This document shows, piece by piece, positions 1-8,293 of a DNA stretch of 64,000 bases; positions within the stretch are counted from its first letter, which is position 1; each line of letters starts with the position of its first letter. A program made the position numbers and the translations under genes. The stretch comes from Gammaproteobacteria bacterium UBA5109 (GTDB taxonomy: Bacteria > Pseudomonadota > Gammaproteobacteria > Pseudomonadales > Pseudohongiellaceae): the NCBI GenBank assembly GCA_002414385.1, contig DHZH01000004.1, positions 15,326 to 79,325 of the forward strand, given 5' to 3'. The notes beneath the pieces were generated by a model, which saw only the letters and a program-made list of their open reading frames with translations, was not told the DNA's origin and searched no databases.

Positions 1-92
1 ACAGAAGGAAGCAATCCAGCTTAAACTGAACAAACAGTCTGTTTAGAAATTATTGTTAATGGGGTGAGCTGAGCGTGGACTCAGGACGACGT

Positions 93-1160
93 TTATTCCA
101 GTCCTGAATTCTTGGCAGGAATTTCCAGCCCCATGGCACGGGCCCTGCGGCGCCAGAGCTGACGGGCGTGTTCCTGCATATCAATCTGTTTGTCCTTTTC
201 ATCCATGATTTCCAGTCCCAGCAGGGTTTCCAGGATGTCTTCCAGGGTAATGATGCCTTCCATCCCCCCGTATTCATCGACAATCATCATGATATGCAGA
301 CGCTCCTGAATAAAATATTCAAAGGCATCATAGACTGTCTTGGTTTCCGGCATGGCTTTAAGGTCACGACAATAATCCTTGAGTTTTTTATCGCTGTTAC
401 CTCTTGAGTGCCCCAGCAACAAGTCACCTTTGAGCACAAAACCGACAAGATGCTCACGATCATTTTCGTAGATTGGAATGCGTGAAAAGCGTGTATCGTA
501 ATGGGCAGTAAAAAATGCATCAACGGTCATTTCTTCCGACAGCGAAAACACCACCGGCCGCGGCGTCATCACAGCAGTAACCGGCGTTTCATGCAGAAGA
601 AAAATATTGCGCAGAATCTGTGATTCTTTTTGCTGCAACTGGCCTTCTTTTTCGCCCAGTTCCGCCATGGCTGCAAACTCTTCCCGGGAAAAACCTTCCG
701 GCTCATCATGCTGAGACATATTGCGGGTAAATTTTTCCGACATCCAGACGAATGGATACAGAATCCACACCAGTACCTTGAGCGAATGCGCGGTAAGCCC
801 GGACAGGTGACGCCAGTAGTTCGCCCCCAGCGTTTTCGGAATAATTTCGGAAAACACCAGAATCAGCAGAGTCAGTATGGCAGAGGCCAGCCCGACCGAG
901 TTACTGCCAAAAACCGCTGCCGCCTGCGCGCCGGCACCTGCAGCACCGACTGTATGGGCGATGGTATTCAGCGTCAGAATGGCCGCCAGCGGCTTGTTGA
1001 TGTCTTCCTTGAGCTGGCGCATGATCTTGCCGCCTGAGCGTTCCTGCTGCTCCATCAGGGTGATATGTGCCTTGCTGGTACTCAGCAGCACCGCTTCGAA
1101 GATTGAACACAGAAATGAAAATACGAGCGCAAGCGCTACGTACACGATAAGAAGTGTCAT
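93..1160 (-). CDS. CNNM/CBS-domain membrane protein (hemolysin C / CorB-like family)
   Basis: The 355-residue protein starts with a CNNM (DUF21) transmembrane domain: helices at about residues 4-26, 60-80, 85-110 and 120-140, with the conserved SEIIPKTLG motif between helices. Two CBS domains follow at about 190-315 (VMTPRPVV, then MMIVDEYGG and ITLEDILE). Relatives are inner-membrane proteins linked to magnesium or cobalt export, with CBS domains that sense nucleotides. The CorC/HlyC C-terminal domain is absent, and the protein ends about 35 residues after the second CBS domain. Function beyond the family is not certain. It is transcribed alone. Confidence 0.88.
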   Translation of the reverse strand: MTLLIVYVALALVFSFLCSIFEAVLLSTSKAHITLMEQQERSGGKIMRQLKEDINKPLAAILTLNTIAHTVGAAGAGAQAAAVFGSNSVGLASAILTLLILVFSEIIPKTLGANYWRHLSGLTAHSLKVLVWILYPFVWMSEKFTRNMSQHDEPEGFSREEFAAMAELGEKEGQLQQKESQILRNIFLLHETPVTAVMTPRPVVFSLSEEMTVDAFFTAHYDTRFSRIPIYENDREHLVGFVLKGDLLLGHSRGNSDKKLKDYCRDLKAMPETKTVYDAFEYFIQERLHIMMIVDEYGGMEGIITLEDILETLLGLEIMDEKDKQIDMQEHARQLWRRRARAMGLEIPAKNSGLE

Positions 1161-1367
1161 TGAGGAATAGCTTTTAAAACGAAATCAGTGGATTGCATTA
1201 AACTCAAGCTGATCGTCATAAATCAATGAATTCCTGATCGAGTATAAAGAAAGCCCTAATCTCTTGGCTAGTCTTTAATTTACGGTAACAGGCAGCCAGG
1301 TAAAAAGCCCAGATTGGCAGAAATTCCAAGCCGGGGCTTCCGATAAGCGACTTTTATCAAATTTGGA

Positions 1368-1583
1368 TTACTGTGGCAGGATTCCACACAAGCCGTTAAT
1401 TGACTCCAGGTCCCCATGGGCCATATGCGCGTCAAGGGCTCTTTCTGACACTTCAATAATGATGTAATCCCCATTACCGGTCAGATGACAGATTTCAACC
1501 TTGCCCGGTTTGGCAACCGCCGTATAGCTGATTGCAGAACCAAGTGTAATCAGGCTGACAAAGAATATGCTTAATTTTTTCAT
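1368..1583 (-). CDS. Small secreted protein with ICH...AHxAHGD motif
   Basis: This 71-residue protein has a signal peptide (MKKLSIFF, cleavage near residue 24 after TAVA) and a short mature part of about 47 residues. The mature part holds EICHLTGNGDY and ALDAHMAHGD, a motif pattern I recall from many secreted bacterial proteins (ICH, then AxDAHxAHGD). There are two Cys and several His, so a disulphide or metal site is possible but not shown. The start at 1583 is chosen over a longer one at 1643 because it gives a clean signal peptide and has GGAGC just upstream. Function unknown. Confidence 0.7.
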   Translation of the reverse strand: MKKLSIFFVSLITLGSAISYTAVAKPGKVEICHLTGNGDYIIIEVSERALDAHMAHGDLESINGLCGILPQ

Positions 1584-1694
1584 GCTTGCTCCGTTTAAAA
1601 TCGTTTGCTTTCCCAAATGTTCATGCTTTAGCAAATAAAGCATGATGGCATACTGATATTCTAATTCCCGTAAGCCCAGGTCACAAGGAATTGT

Positions 1695-2813
1695 TTAACT
1701 GGCAAATCTGACACAGTAAACCGGCGCCAGATTGTGGCTGAGTTCCTGCCAGACATCGCCCTGATCCTCACTGACCCAGAGGTTACCGCTGGTACTACCC
1801 ATCGTCAATTGCGTGCCACTGCTGTCGATTGCCAGGGCATGGCGGTATACCAGATCAAATGAATGCTCCTGCGGCAGGCCCCTGCTCAGGACTTCAAAAC
1901 TACGACCTCCATCCCGGGTACGGGTAACCACCAGTTTGTTATCGACCGGCATCCGGCACTCATCTTTAACCCCTGGCACAAACCAGGCCGTATCCGGGTC
2001 CTGCGGATGTACAGCGACAGCAAACCCAAACACCGAGGGTCCTGCTGCTTCTATTTCAGACCAGTTCTGGCCACCATCAATACTTTTAAATATGCCGTTA
2101 TGATGCTGTACCCATAATTTATCCCGGTCTGCCGGGCAGGCAACCAGGGCATGAGGATCCTGTGCATCCGGGTTGTAGGCCTGTTCCGGCGGCATATATT
2201 CGGCACGCATTCCCTGTGTTCTTGACTCCCAGCTTCGACAGCCATCATTGCTTTCCCAGACACCACCACAGGAAATGGCAACCCTTAGCTGCTGGGGTTT
2301 TTCCGGATTCAGGCAGATAGAATGCAGTGCCGGTTTGTCGGTTCCGCCGCCGAACCAGTTGGCTGCATTGTCCATGTCGGTCAGGGAAGTGATCAGTTCC
2401 CAGCTCTCTCCCCGGTCACTGGAGTGGAAAAGGCCACAGGGAATTGTACCGGCCCAGATTTCACCTTCGCCGAGGCCCTTTTCAAGACAGAATATCTGCT
2501 CGACAGACCTGGCATTATCCGCAGAATCTGAGTCTGCTTCATTTCCTTCTGCCAGCGGGAAAGCCGGTACGCTTATTTCAGTCCAGTTTTTCCCGCCATC
2601 TTCCGAACGGTGCAATTTCGGACCAAAGTGCCCCAGATTCAAGGCAGCGTAGACTGAATTATCACCTGCATCAGCCAGCACCATACTGACCGGCTCGCCG
2701 GGAAATGAAATATTACCGACTTCCCAGCCTTCCCTGCCTGAATTGCTGCCCTGCCTGTCATATCTGATCAGCCCCTTGCGGGTCCCGACCCAGATGCTTG
2801 TTTCCATTGTCAT
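1695..2813 (-). CDS. BNR/Asp-box beta-propeller protein (sialidase-like fold)
   Basis: The 372-residue protein contains at least six Asp-box type repeats spread along its length (DGGKNWTEI, DRGESWELI, DGCRSWESR, DGGQNWSEI, DGGRSFEVL, DQGDVWQEL), typical of a BNR/WD40/YVTN-like propeller. No signal peptide or membrane segment is seen, so it is probably cytoplasmic. Sialidase catalytic residues are not evident, so calling it a glycosidase would be unsafe. It lies 5 bp downstream of a ThiS/MoaD-like gene in the same direction, which suggests co-transcription and a shared role. Confidence 0.8.
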   Translation of the reverse strand: MTMETSIWVGTRKGLIRYDRQGSNSGREGWEVGNISFPGEPVSMVLADAGDNSVYAALNLGHFGPKLHRSEDGGKNWTEISVPAFPLAEGNEADSDSADNARSVEQIFCLEKGLGEGEIWAGTIPCGLFHSSDRGESWELITSLTDMDNAANWFGGGTDKPALHSICLNPEKPQQLRVAISCGGVWESNDGCRSWESRTQGMRAEYMPPEQAYNPDAQDPHALVACPADRDKLWVQHHNGIFKSIDGGQNWSEIEAAGPSVFGFAVAVHPQDPDTAWFVPGVKDECRMPVDNKLVVTRTRDGGRSFEVLSRGLPQEHSFDLVYRHALAIDSSGTQLTMGSTSGNLWVSEDQGDVWQELSHNLAPVYCVRFAS

Positions 2814-2818
2814 CCCTG

Positions 2819-3088
2819 TTACCCTCCGCTCAAGGCCTGTGCCACATACACCACACTCTTGTCTTTTACTTTATCTGACTGCTGAATTTTATCTGTAATT
2901 ATTACGCCATCCACAAACACGGCAATATGTTTACGAATACGATTCTGGTCATCAAGGATATAGCTGCGTAATTCAGGATTTTGTTCACAGCATGCCTGCA
3001 GCACTTCTCGCACAGATGAGCCTTCCACCTCCTGTGTTGGACAGGCAAGGTGTTTTTCCAGGTTGGGAGTGAATTCAACAAGCACCAT
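2819..3088 (-). CDS. ThiS/MoaD-family ubiquitin-like sulfur carrier
   Basis: This 89-residue protein has the beta-grasp layout of MoaD/ThiS: an early VEFTPNL strand, an SVREVLQACCEQ helix, HIAVFVDGVII, a DKSVVYVAQALSGG tail, and a terminal Gly-Gly. In the family the C-terminal glycine is adenylated and then thiocarboxylated to carry sulfur. No moaE, thiF or thiG lies nearby. It is followed after 5 bp by the BNR propeller gene, so it is more likely a dedicated carrier or modifier than the molybdopterin or thiamine subunit. It is transcribed divergently from egtB. Confidence 0.82.
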   Translation of the reverse strand: MVLVEFTPNLEKHLACPTQEVEGSSVREVLQACCEQNPELRSYILDDQNRIRKHIAVFVDGVIITDKIQQSDKVKDKSVVYVAQALSGG

Positions 3089-3168
3089 ATGACTTATTAT
3101 AGGCTTCGGGGGGACAAATTAAATGACAGCTTGATGATTTGTAGTGCCATCATAAATAGCTTGCTAAA

Positions 3169-4326
3169 ATGCAGCGCATGCCAGTTGAGAATATATACCG
3201 GAATACCCGGAAAGCCACTGAAGCGCTTTGTTCACCTCTTTCCCCTGAAGACTACGTTCCACAACTGGTCGAATATGCCAGCCCACCTAAATGGCATCTG
3301 GCACATACCACCTGGTTTTTTGAGGAGATGATCCTCAAACAGCAGCTTCCTGATTACCAGGTTTTTGATCCTCAGTTCGGCTTTCTGTTTAACAGTTATT
3401 ACAACACCATCGGCGAACGTCTCGCCCGCTCTGCCAGAGGCGATATCACCAGGCCTGATGTCGAAAGCGTTTATCAATATCGCGACTATGTCGATGAACA
3501 TATGCATAAACTGATGAATACTTCACTCAGTCCGCAGGTAAACGAGCTGATCATTCTTGGCATCAATCATGAACAACAGCATCAGGAATTACTGCTAACC
3601 GACCTGAAATTTGCCCTGGGACATAATCCGCTGTTTCCTGTCTACCACAAGGATGCCAATTACCTTGATAATGCAAATACCGAAGAAGGCAGGATTCAAA
3701 TCGACGCCGGTCTTTATGAAGTCGGCCATGAGGAAAAGGGCTTTCATTTTGATAACGAATGCAGCCGTCACAAGGTTTACCTCAACAGTTTCTCCATTGA
3801 TAAGGCGCTGGTGACAAACGGGGAATATCTTGAGTTTATTGAAGCAGGCGGTTATGAGAACTTTCAGTACTGGCTGGATGATGGCTGGCACTGGTTACAG
3901 CAAAACAGGATAAAGGCCCCGCTTTACTGGCATAAACTGGATAATACCTGGCATTACTATACGCTGGCAGGCCTGCAAAGCGTCAACCCCGATGCCATGC
4001 TGTGCCATGTCTCATATTATGAAGCCTGTGCCTTTGCCAGTTACATGAGCAAACGCCTGCCGACCGAGTTTGAATGGGAAATCGCCAGTCAGTATTTCCT
4101 CTGGGGCAAACGTTGGGAGTGGACCAATTCAGCTTACCTGCCCTATCCTGACTATAAAATCAGTGCCGGTGCGGTCGGTGAATATAATGGCAAGTTCATG
4201 ATCAACCAGATGGTTTTGCGTGGCGCCTCTGTAGCCACAGCACCGCAACACAGCAGAAATACATACCGCAATTTCTTTCTTCCCCACCTGCAGTGGCAGT
4301 ACTCGGGAATCAGACTGGCCCAGTAA
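3169..4326 (+). CDS. egtB: Ergothioneine biosynthesis protein EgtB (sulfoxide synthase)
   Basis: EgtB is a non-haem iron enzyme that joins hercynine to a thiol donor (cysteine or gamma-glutamylcysteine) with oxygen. The 385-residue protein has the N-terminal DinB-like part with WHLAHTTWFFEE (about 41-52), the iron-binding HX3HXE motif HEQQHQE (about 133-139), and a C-terminal FGE-sulfatase-like domain (CHVSYYEACAFASY, KRLPTEFEWEIA, RNFFLPHLQWQYSGIRLA). Length is slightly short for the family. The start at 3169 lacks a clear Shine-Dalgarno site; an in-frame ATG at 3178 is possible. It heads an operon with egtD. Confidence 0.92.
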   Translation: MQRMPVENIYRNTRKATEALCSPLSPEDYVPQLVEYASPPKWHLAHTTWFFEEMILKQQLPDYQVFDPQFGFLFNSYYNTIGERLARSARGDITRPDVESVYQYRDYVDEHMHKLMNTSLSPQVNELIILGINHEQQHQELLLTDLKFALGHNPLFPVYHKDANYLDNANTEEGRIQIDAGLYEVGHEEKGFHFDNECSRHKVYLNSFSIDKALVTNGEYLEFIEAGGYENFQYWLDDGWHWLQQNRIKAPLYWHKLDNTWHYYTLAGLQSVNPDAMLCHVSYYEACAFASYMSKRLPTEFEWEIASQYFLWGKRWEWTNSAYLPYPDYKISAGAVGEYNGKFMINQMVLRGASVATAPQHSRNTYRNFFLPHLQWQYSGIRLAQ

Positions 4327-4350
4327 TACAACAGGAAAAATGAGAGCAAA

Positions 4351-5298
4351 ATGATTGAGCAATTTAAACAGGATGTCGATGCTGGCCTGAGCGCGGATAA
4401 CAAGTTTTTACCTTCCCAATATTTCTATGATGCCATTGGAGATGATTTGTTTCAGCAGATCATGGCTATGCCGGACTACTACCTGACCCGGGCGGAATTT
4501 GAAATCTTTAACCAGAAAACCCAGGAGCTAATTGATTCCTTTGGTATTGAACATGACAGTTTTTTTGAAATTATCGAACTGGGCCCCGGTGATGGAAAAA
4601 AAACCAAGAAATTGCTGAAAAAACTTCTCAAACAGAATTATGATTTCATCTACCACCCAATAGACATTTCCGGAAATGTGCTCAATCAACTTGAAGAATC
4701 CCTGAATGACGAGATGCCGGAGCTCAACACCAGACCCAAACAGGGTCTGTATTTTGATGCACTGGCTTCCCTGAAAAAATCAGACCATAAAAAAATTGTA
4801 CTGTTTCTGGGTTCAAATATCGGCAACCTGGATGATGAGCAGGCAGCAGACTTTCTCTACCACCTTGGCTCAAACTTCAGGCATGACGATATACTTCTGT
4901 TGGGTGTCGACCTGAAGAAGTCCCGTGACATTATTTTACCTGCCTATAATGACCCTCAAGGGATTACGGCCAGCTTCAATCTCAATATTCTGGACCGGAT
5001 AAATCGCGAGCTTGGCGGTAATTTTGAGCGCAACAATTTTTCCCATGCGCCGGAATATCTTGAAGATAAAGGTGTGGCTAACAGTTTTTTGATTTCCCTG
5101 GCCGAGCAAAGTGTTTACATAAAAAGCCTGGATAAAACCTTCAACTTCACAAAAGGTGAAAAAATTCATACAGAAATCTCACGCAAATACGATGAAGAGA
5201 TTCTGCAGCGAATTATTGCCGATACCGATTTTTTCCTCGATGCAAAAATATGTGACAGCAAGGCATATTTTGCCGACTACATACTTAAACGAAATTGA
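4351..5298 (+). CDS. egtD: L-histidine N(alpha)-methyltransferase EgtD
   Basis: EgtD trimethylates histidine to hercynine with SAM, the first step of ergothioneine synthesis. The 315-residue protein has the family features in order: FYDAIGDDLFQQI, YYLTRAEFEI, the SAM-binding IIELGPGDGKKTKKLL, FLGSNIGNLD, LLGVDLKK, FNLNILDRINRELGG and KIHTEISRKY. It lies 24 bp after egtB and its stop overlaps the next gene. No egtA, egtC or egtE is visible here, so the sulfur donor and C-S lyase step must come from elsewhere or from free cysteine. Confidence 0.94.
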   Translation: MIEQFKQDVDAGLSADNKFLPSQYFYDAIGDDLFQQIMAMPDYYLTRAEFEIFNQKTQELIDSFGIEHDSFFEIIELGPGDGKKTKKLLKKLLKQNYDFIYHPIDISGNVLNQLEESLNDEMPELNTRPKQGLYFDALASLKKSDHKKIVLFLGSNIGNLDDEQAADFLYHLGSNFRHDDILLLGVDLKKSRDIILPAYNDPQGITASFNLNILDRINRELGGNFERNNFSHAPEYLEDKGVANSFLISLAEQSVYIKSLDKTFNFTKGEKIHTEISRKYDEEILQRIIADTDFFLDAKICDSKAYFADYILKRN

Positions 5299-5957
5299 AT
5301 GAATCCCACCAACAGCTGGCAATTCTTGGTCTGGACAGGCAGGCGACCGAATTTTATCAGCGCTATCTGCAGGAGTACCTGGAGGGGCATAAAACCACCC
5401 TGAAAAACAGCACAGCTCATGTGATCAAGGCTGATTTCGAAGAGCTTAATTCTTATTTGCCGGACAATTATGCCGAACTCGTACCACGCCTGGAAAAAAT
5501 CCTGGGGGAAATTGATTTACAGAACTGCAGGGCCTTATTGATTCCGAATATCACCCTGCACACCATCCTGCCGAGAGTAAATCTGGACCCGAAATTCCGC
5601 AACAGAATTATCAATCCAATCAGCTGTGCGCTGGATTATTTACAGCAATGCAAGCTTGGCGAAATTACCCTGGCTGCCACCCGGCATACCATGCTGGGTA
5701 CCCAGTTAAGCGACTTTTTCAGTTCAAATGGAATCAGGGTTCAGGTTCCCGCAGCGCAGGATGTCCAACTCATTGATGCAATCCGTTTACGGGTTTTTAC
5801 AAAAGGAGCTGAGCAGGCACTGACGAATCAACTCAGACAGGTATTGAGCAGATATCCTCATGTCCTGCTGGCCTGTACCGAGTTGTCCATGCTTAATGAT
5901 GATGAAGTTTTTATGGATATGGCCCGCATGCAAATTCAGGCTGCAGCATCAGCCTGA
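5295..5957 (+). CDS. Aspartate/glutamate racemase-family protein lacking the first catalytic Cys
   Basis: The 220-residue protein resembles the Asp/Glu/hydantoin racemase superfamily: LAILGLDRQATEFYQRYL at the N-terminus, an AATRHTMLGTQLSDFF segment, and a clear LLACTELSML motif near the C-terminus that carries the second catalytic Cys. At the first site, where CNTxH is usual, the sequence reads PNITLH, so the first Cys is replaced. A classical two-base racemase is therefore unlikely. The only usable start is TTG, overlapping the egtD stop (TTGA), which implies coupled translation with egtD. A role in ergothioneine metabolism is inference from this coupling. Confidence 0.72.
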   Translation: MNESHQQLAILGLDRQATEFYQRYLQEYLEGHKTTLKNSTAHVIKADFEELNSYLPDNYAELVPRLEKILGEIDLQNCRALLIPNITLHTILPRVNLDPKFRNRIINPISCALDYLQQCKLGEITLAATRHTMLGTQLSDFFSSNGIRVQVPAAQDVQLIDAIRLRVFTKGAEQALTNQLRQVLSRYPHVLLACTELSMLNDDEVFMDMARMQIQAAASA

Positions 5958-7240
5958 GGAATTCCCGGTGCTGCTTTCTGGACTGAAACTTTAAACAGGT
6001 AACTGGCAACAAAACCCAGAAGTGCAAATACAAAGATCACGGAAAAAACATGCTGGTGCCCCGCAGCTCCGGGTGAACTGTCAATCAGATAACCCATCAA
6101 TGGGCCCATAAAGATATCCGGAGTGAAGCCAATAAAGGATACCAGCCCGACAGCACTACCGGTGTAGGCCAGCGGAATCCTGGCTTCCCCCATCACCGCA
6201 AAATACAGACCCCGCAGGGCATAGATGCCGGCACTCGTCGTTGCAATCGTCAGAATCAGTATCCAGAGTATTCCCGAGACAAGCATGCCGCTGGCTATCA
6301 CAGCACTGCCAAGCATGACGACGCTGAAACTGCAGAGCAGCATGAAAAAGACATTAAACCTGTCAGCCAGAAAGCCTGCCGTAATCGCAGCGACGGGTCG
6401 CATCCAGAATGATATGGTACCAAGCTGTACGGCCTGGACTTCATTGTAACCAAAGGCATCCCTCGCATAGAGAGAAAAGTCGTCGGTACTTTTGTAGGCC
6501 ACATAGGCACAAAGAATTATCACTGCCTGTAGCCAGACACCCCGCATGGCAATGATCTTCTTCAATCCCTGCAGGTTTATTTTATGTGCCGAGGATTCAG
6601 CTGCTGGATTGCGATCACTGTCCGGAATAAAAAGCAACACCAGCAATGCAGCCACTACACCCATGCCGGAAAAAATATAGATTACTGCGCCAAGTGCATT
6701 GGTGCGTTGTGCAAAACTCGCGGATTCAACATCTTCCGGTAACAGGGCAGCAAAAATAAACACTGAAACGGAGGACAGGAGTGCTGCAAACAGACCTCTG
6801 CCTCCATCAAGAATACCAAATGCCTGCCCCTGACTGGCCGCACCCAGCTCACGGGTGGTTTTGATCAATGCCGCCCAGAACAGAAAGATGGTAGTCAGCC
6901 CCCAGAACGCATAAAGCAGAGTCAGTGTGCCCAGAGAAGGAATATTTGCCAGCAAGAGGCCAGCTGCAGATGTTGCCAGCAGGGCGATAACCAGTAGACG
7001 ACGTGCAGGGAACCGGTCGGCCAGCGGACCACCGGCAAAATAGGAAAGCATGGCAATTACGCCATATAGAGAGAAAGCCGTACCCAGCTGCAGATTGGTG
7101 ATACCAAAGACATCGAGAAACACCGGCCGAAAAACACGTGAAAGAACAAAGGGCAGCAGGAATATTGCTTCTCCGGCGATTACCAGCGCCAGTAAAGCCA
7201 GATAGCGTAAATGCTTGGTGTTCGTGTCACTGCTATTGAT
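5936..7240 (-). CDS. Major facilitator superfamily transporter, non-canonical start
   Basis: This is a multi-helix MFS permease, about 434 residues if it starts at 7240. Motifs include the loop after helix 2 (GGPLADRFPARRL) and AVGLVSFIGFTPDIFMGPLMG. Related proteins transport sugars, sugar phosphates or organic acids; the substrate is unknown. The first ordinary start (GTG at 7123) falls inside helix 1, and the open frame continues upstream to a stop at 7267 with a convincing helix (LALLALVIAG, then AIFLLPFVLS) but no ATG, GTG or TTG. An ATC codon at 7240 has GGAG six bases upstream and is my best guess. The 3' end overlaps the racemase-family gene by 22 bp in convergent orientation. Confidence 0.78.
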   Translation of the reverse strand: MNSSDTNTKHLRYLALLALVIAGEAIFLLPFVLSRVFRPVFLDVFGITNLQLGTAFSLYGVIAMLSYFAGGPLADRFPARRLLVIALLATSAAGLLLANIPSLGTLTLLYAFWGLTTIFLFWAALIKTTRELGAASQGQAFGILDGGRGLFAALLSSVSVFIFAALLPEDVESASFAQRTNALGAVIYIFSGMGVVAALLVLLFIPDSDRNPAAESSAHKINLQGLKKIIAMRGVWLQAVIILCAYVAYKSTDDFSLYARDAFGYNEVQAVQLGTISFWMRPVAAITAGFLADRFNVFFMLLCSFSVVMLGSAVIASGMLVSGILWILILTIATTSAGIYALRGLYFAVMGEARIPLAYTGSAVGLVSFIGFTPDIFMGPLMGYLIDSSPGAAGHQHVFSVIFVFALLGFVASYLFKVSVQKAAPGIPQADAAA

Positions 7241-7357
7241 GCTCAGCTCCGGAATCCAGCCTGGTTAAGCCTCCTGATCATTCTAGCGCTTATTCAGTCC
7301 GGGAGTAAAAGTCTATAAACTGCTTACCTGGAAAGCGTTTAATAACAGGAGAACATT

Positions 7358-8209
7358 ATGTCCAAGGCAACAATTGCTGTCACCGGTGCCACCGGTCAGC
7401 TTGGTGGCCGGGTTGCCAAAAAACTTGATGCCCAGCAAATCCCCTCTCGGCTGATTGTTCGTGATCTGAGTCGGGCGCCTGATTTGCAACATGCAGAAGC
7501 GGTAGCCGCCAGCTATATCGAGCGGGATTCCATGCTTGAAGCCCTGAAAGGTATAGAAACCGTATTTTTTGTATCCGGTTTTGAAAGTGAAGATCGTCTG
7601 GTGCATCACAAGGCTGCCGTTGAAGCTTTTGTTGAAAGCGGCGTTAAACGAGTGGTCTATACCTCCTTCCTGGGAGCAGCTTCAGATGCCACTTTCACCT
7701 TCGCGCGACAACATTTCGCCACAGAAGAATACCTGAGGACAGCCGGGCTTGATTATGTCGCATTGCGAAACAGTCTGTATCTGGATGTCCTGCCCTATTT
7801 TGCTGTAGAAGGTGAGATTCGTTGCCCCGCCGGGCATGGTCGATTTGCACCGGTAGCCAGAGAAGATATAGCCGACGTCGCTGTCCATGCCTTGCTTGAC
7901 AAGGAAATTAAAAGTGGCAGCTACAACGTTACAGGTGCTGAACTTTTAAGCATGCAGGATGTGGCTGCATTACTGAGCTCTATTCAGGGGACTACTGTCA
8001 AGTTTGTCAATGAAGGTGTTGAAGAAGCATATGCTTCTCGAGCTCACTACGACGCCAGCGACTATGAGAAAGAAGGCTGGGTGACAAGTTACCTGGCTAT
8101 TGCCCGTGGCGAAATGAATGTAGTCTCGGATGTGGTAAAAAAGTTTACCGGTCATGATCCGATCACGCCTGCTGCATTTTTACAGGCCCTGCAAAATCAG
8201 AAAGCATGA
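7358..8209 (+). CDS. NmrA-like NAD(P)-binding oxidoreductase (atypical SDR)
   Basis: The 283-residue protein opens with the Rossmann motif AVTGATGQLGGRVAKKL and continues as an NmrA/QorB-like atypical SDR: DSMLEALKGIETVFFVSG, VVYTSFLGAA, LDYVALRNSLYLD, and YNVTGAELLSMQDVAALLS. Family members reduce quinones or act as redox sensors that bind NAD(P). A good ribosome site (AGGAGA) precedes the ATG. It is transcribed alone, divergent from the MFS gene. The substrate cannot be read from the sequence. Confidence 0.85.
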   Translation: MSKATIAVTGATGQLGGRVAKKLDAQQIPSRLIVRDLSRAPDLQHAEAVAASYIERDSMLEALKGIETVFFVSGFESEDRLVHHKAAVEAFVESGVKRVVYTSFLGAASDATFTFARQHFATEEYLRTAGLDYVALRNSLYLDVLPYFAVEGEIRCPAGHGRFAPVAREDIADVAVHALLDKEIKSGSYNVTGAELLSMQDVAALLSSIQGTTVKFVNEGVEEAYASRAHYDASDYEKEGWVTSYLAIARGEMNVVSDVVKKFTGHDPITPAAFLQALQNQKA

Positions 8210-8293
8210 AGTTTTAATTTTGACAGGTAGAATAGCCTACAGAAAACATAATATTTAATTGCTTGGAAAATAAATAAATCCAGGGAGACTTCA

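Noticed and set aside
1..92. Short inverted repeat AAACAG/CTGTTT near position 34-46
   Set aside because: Six-base arms with no T-run; too little to call a terminator for the neighbouring gene.
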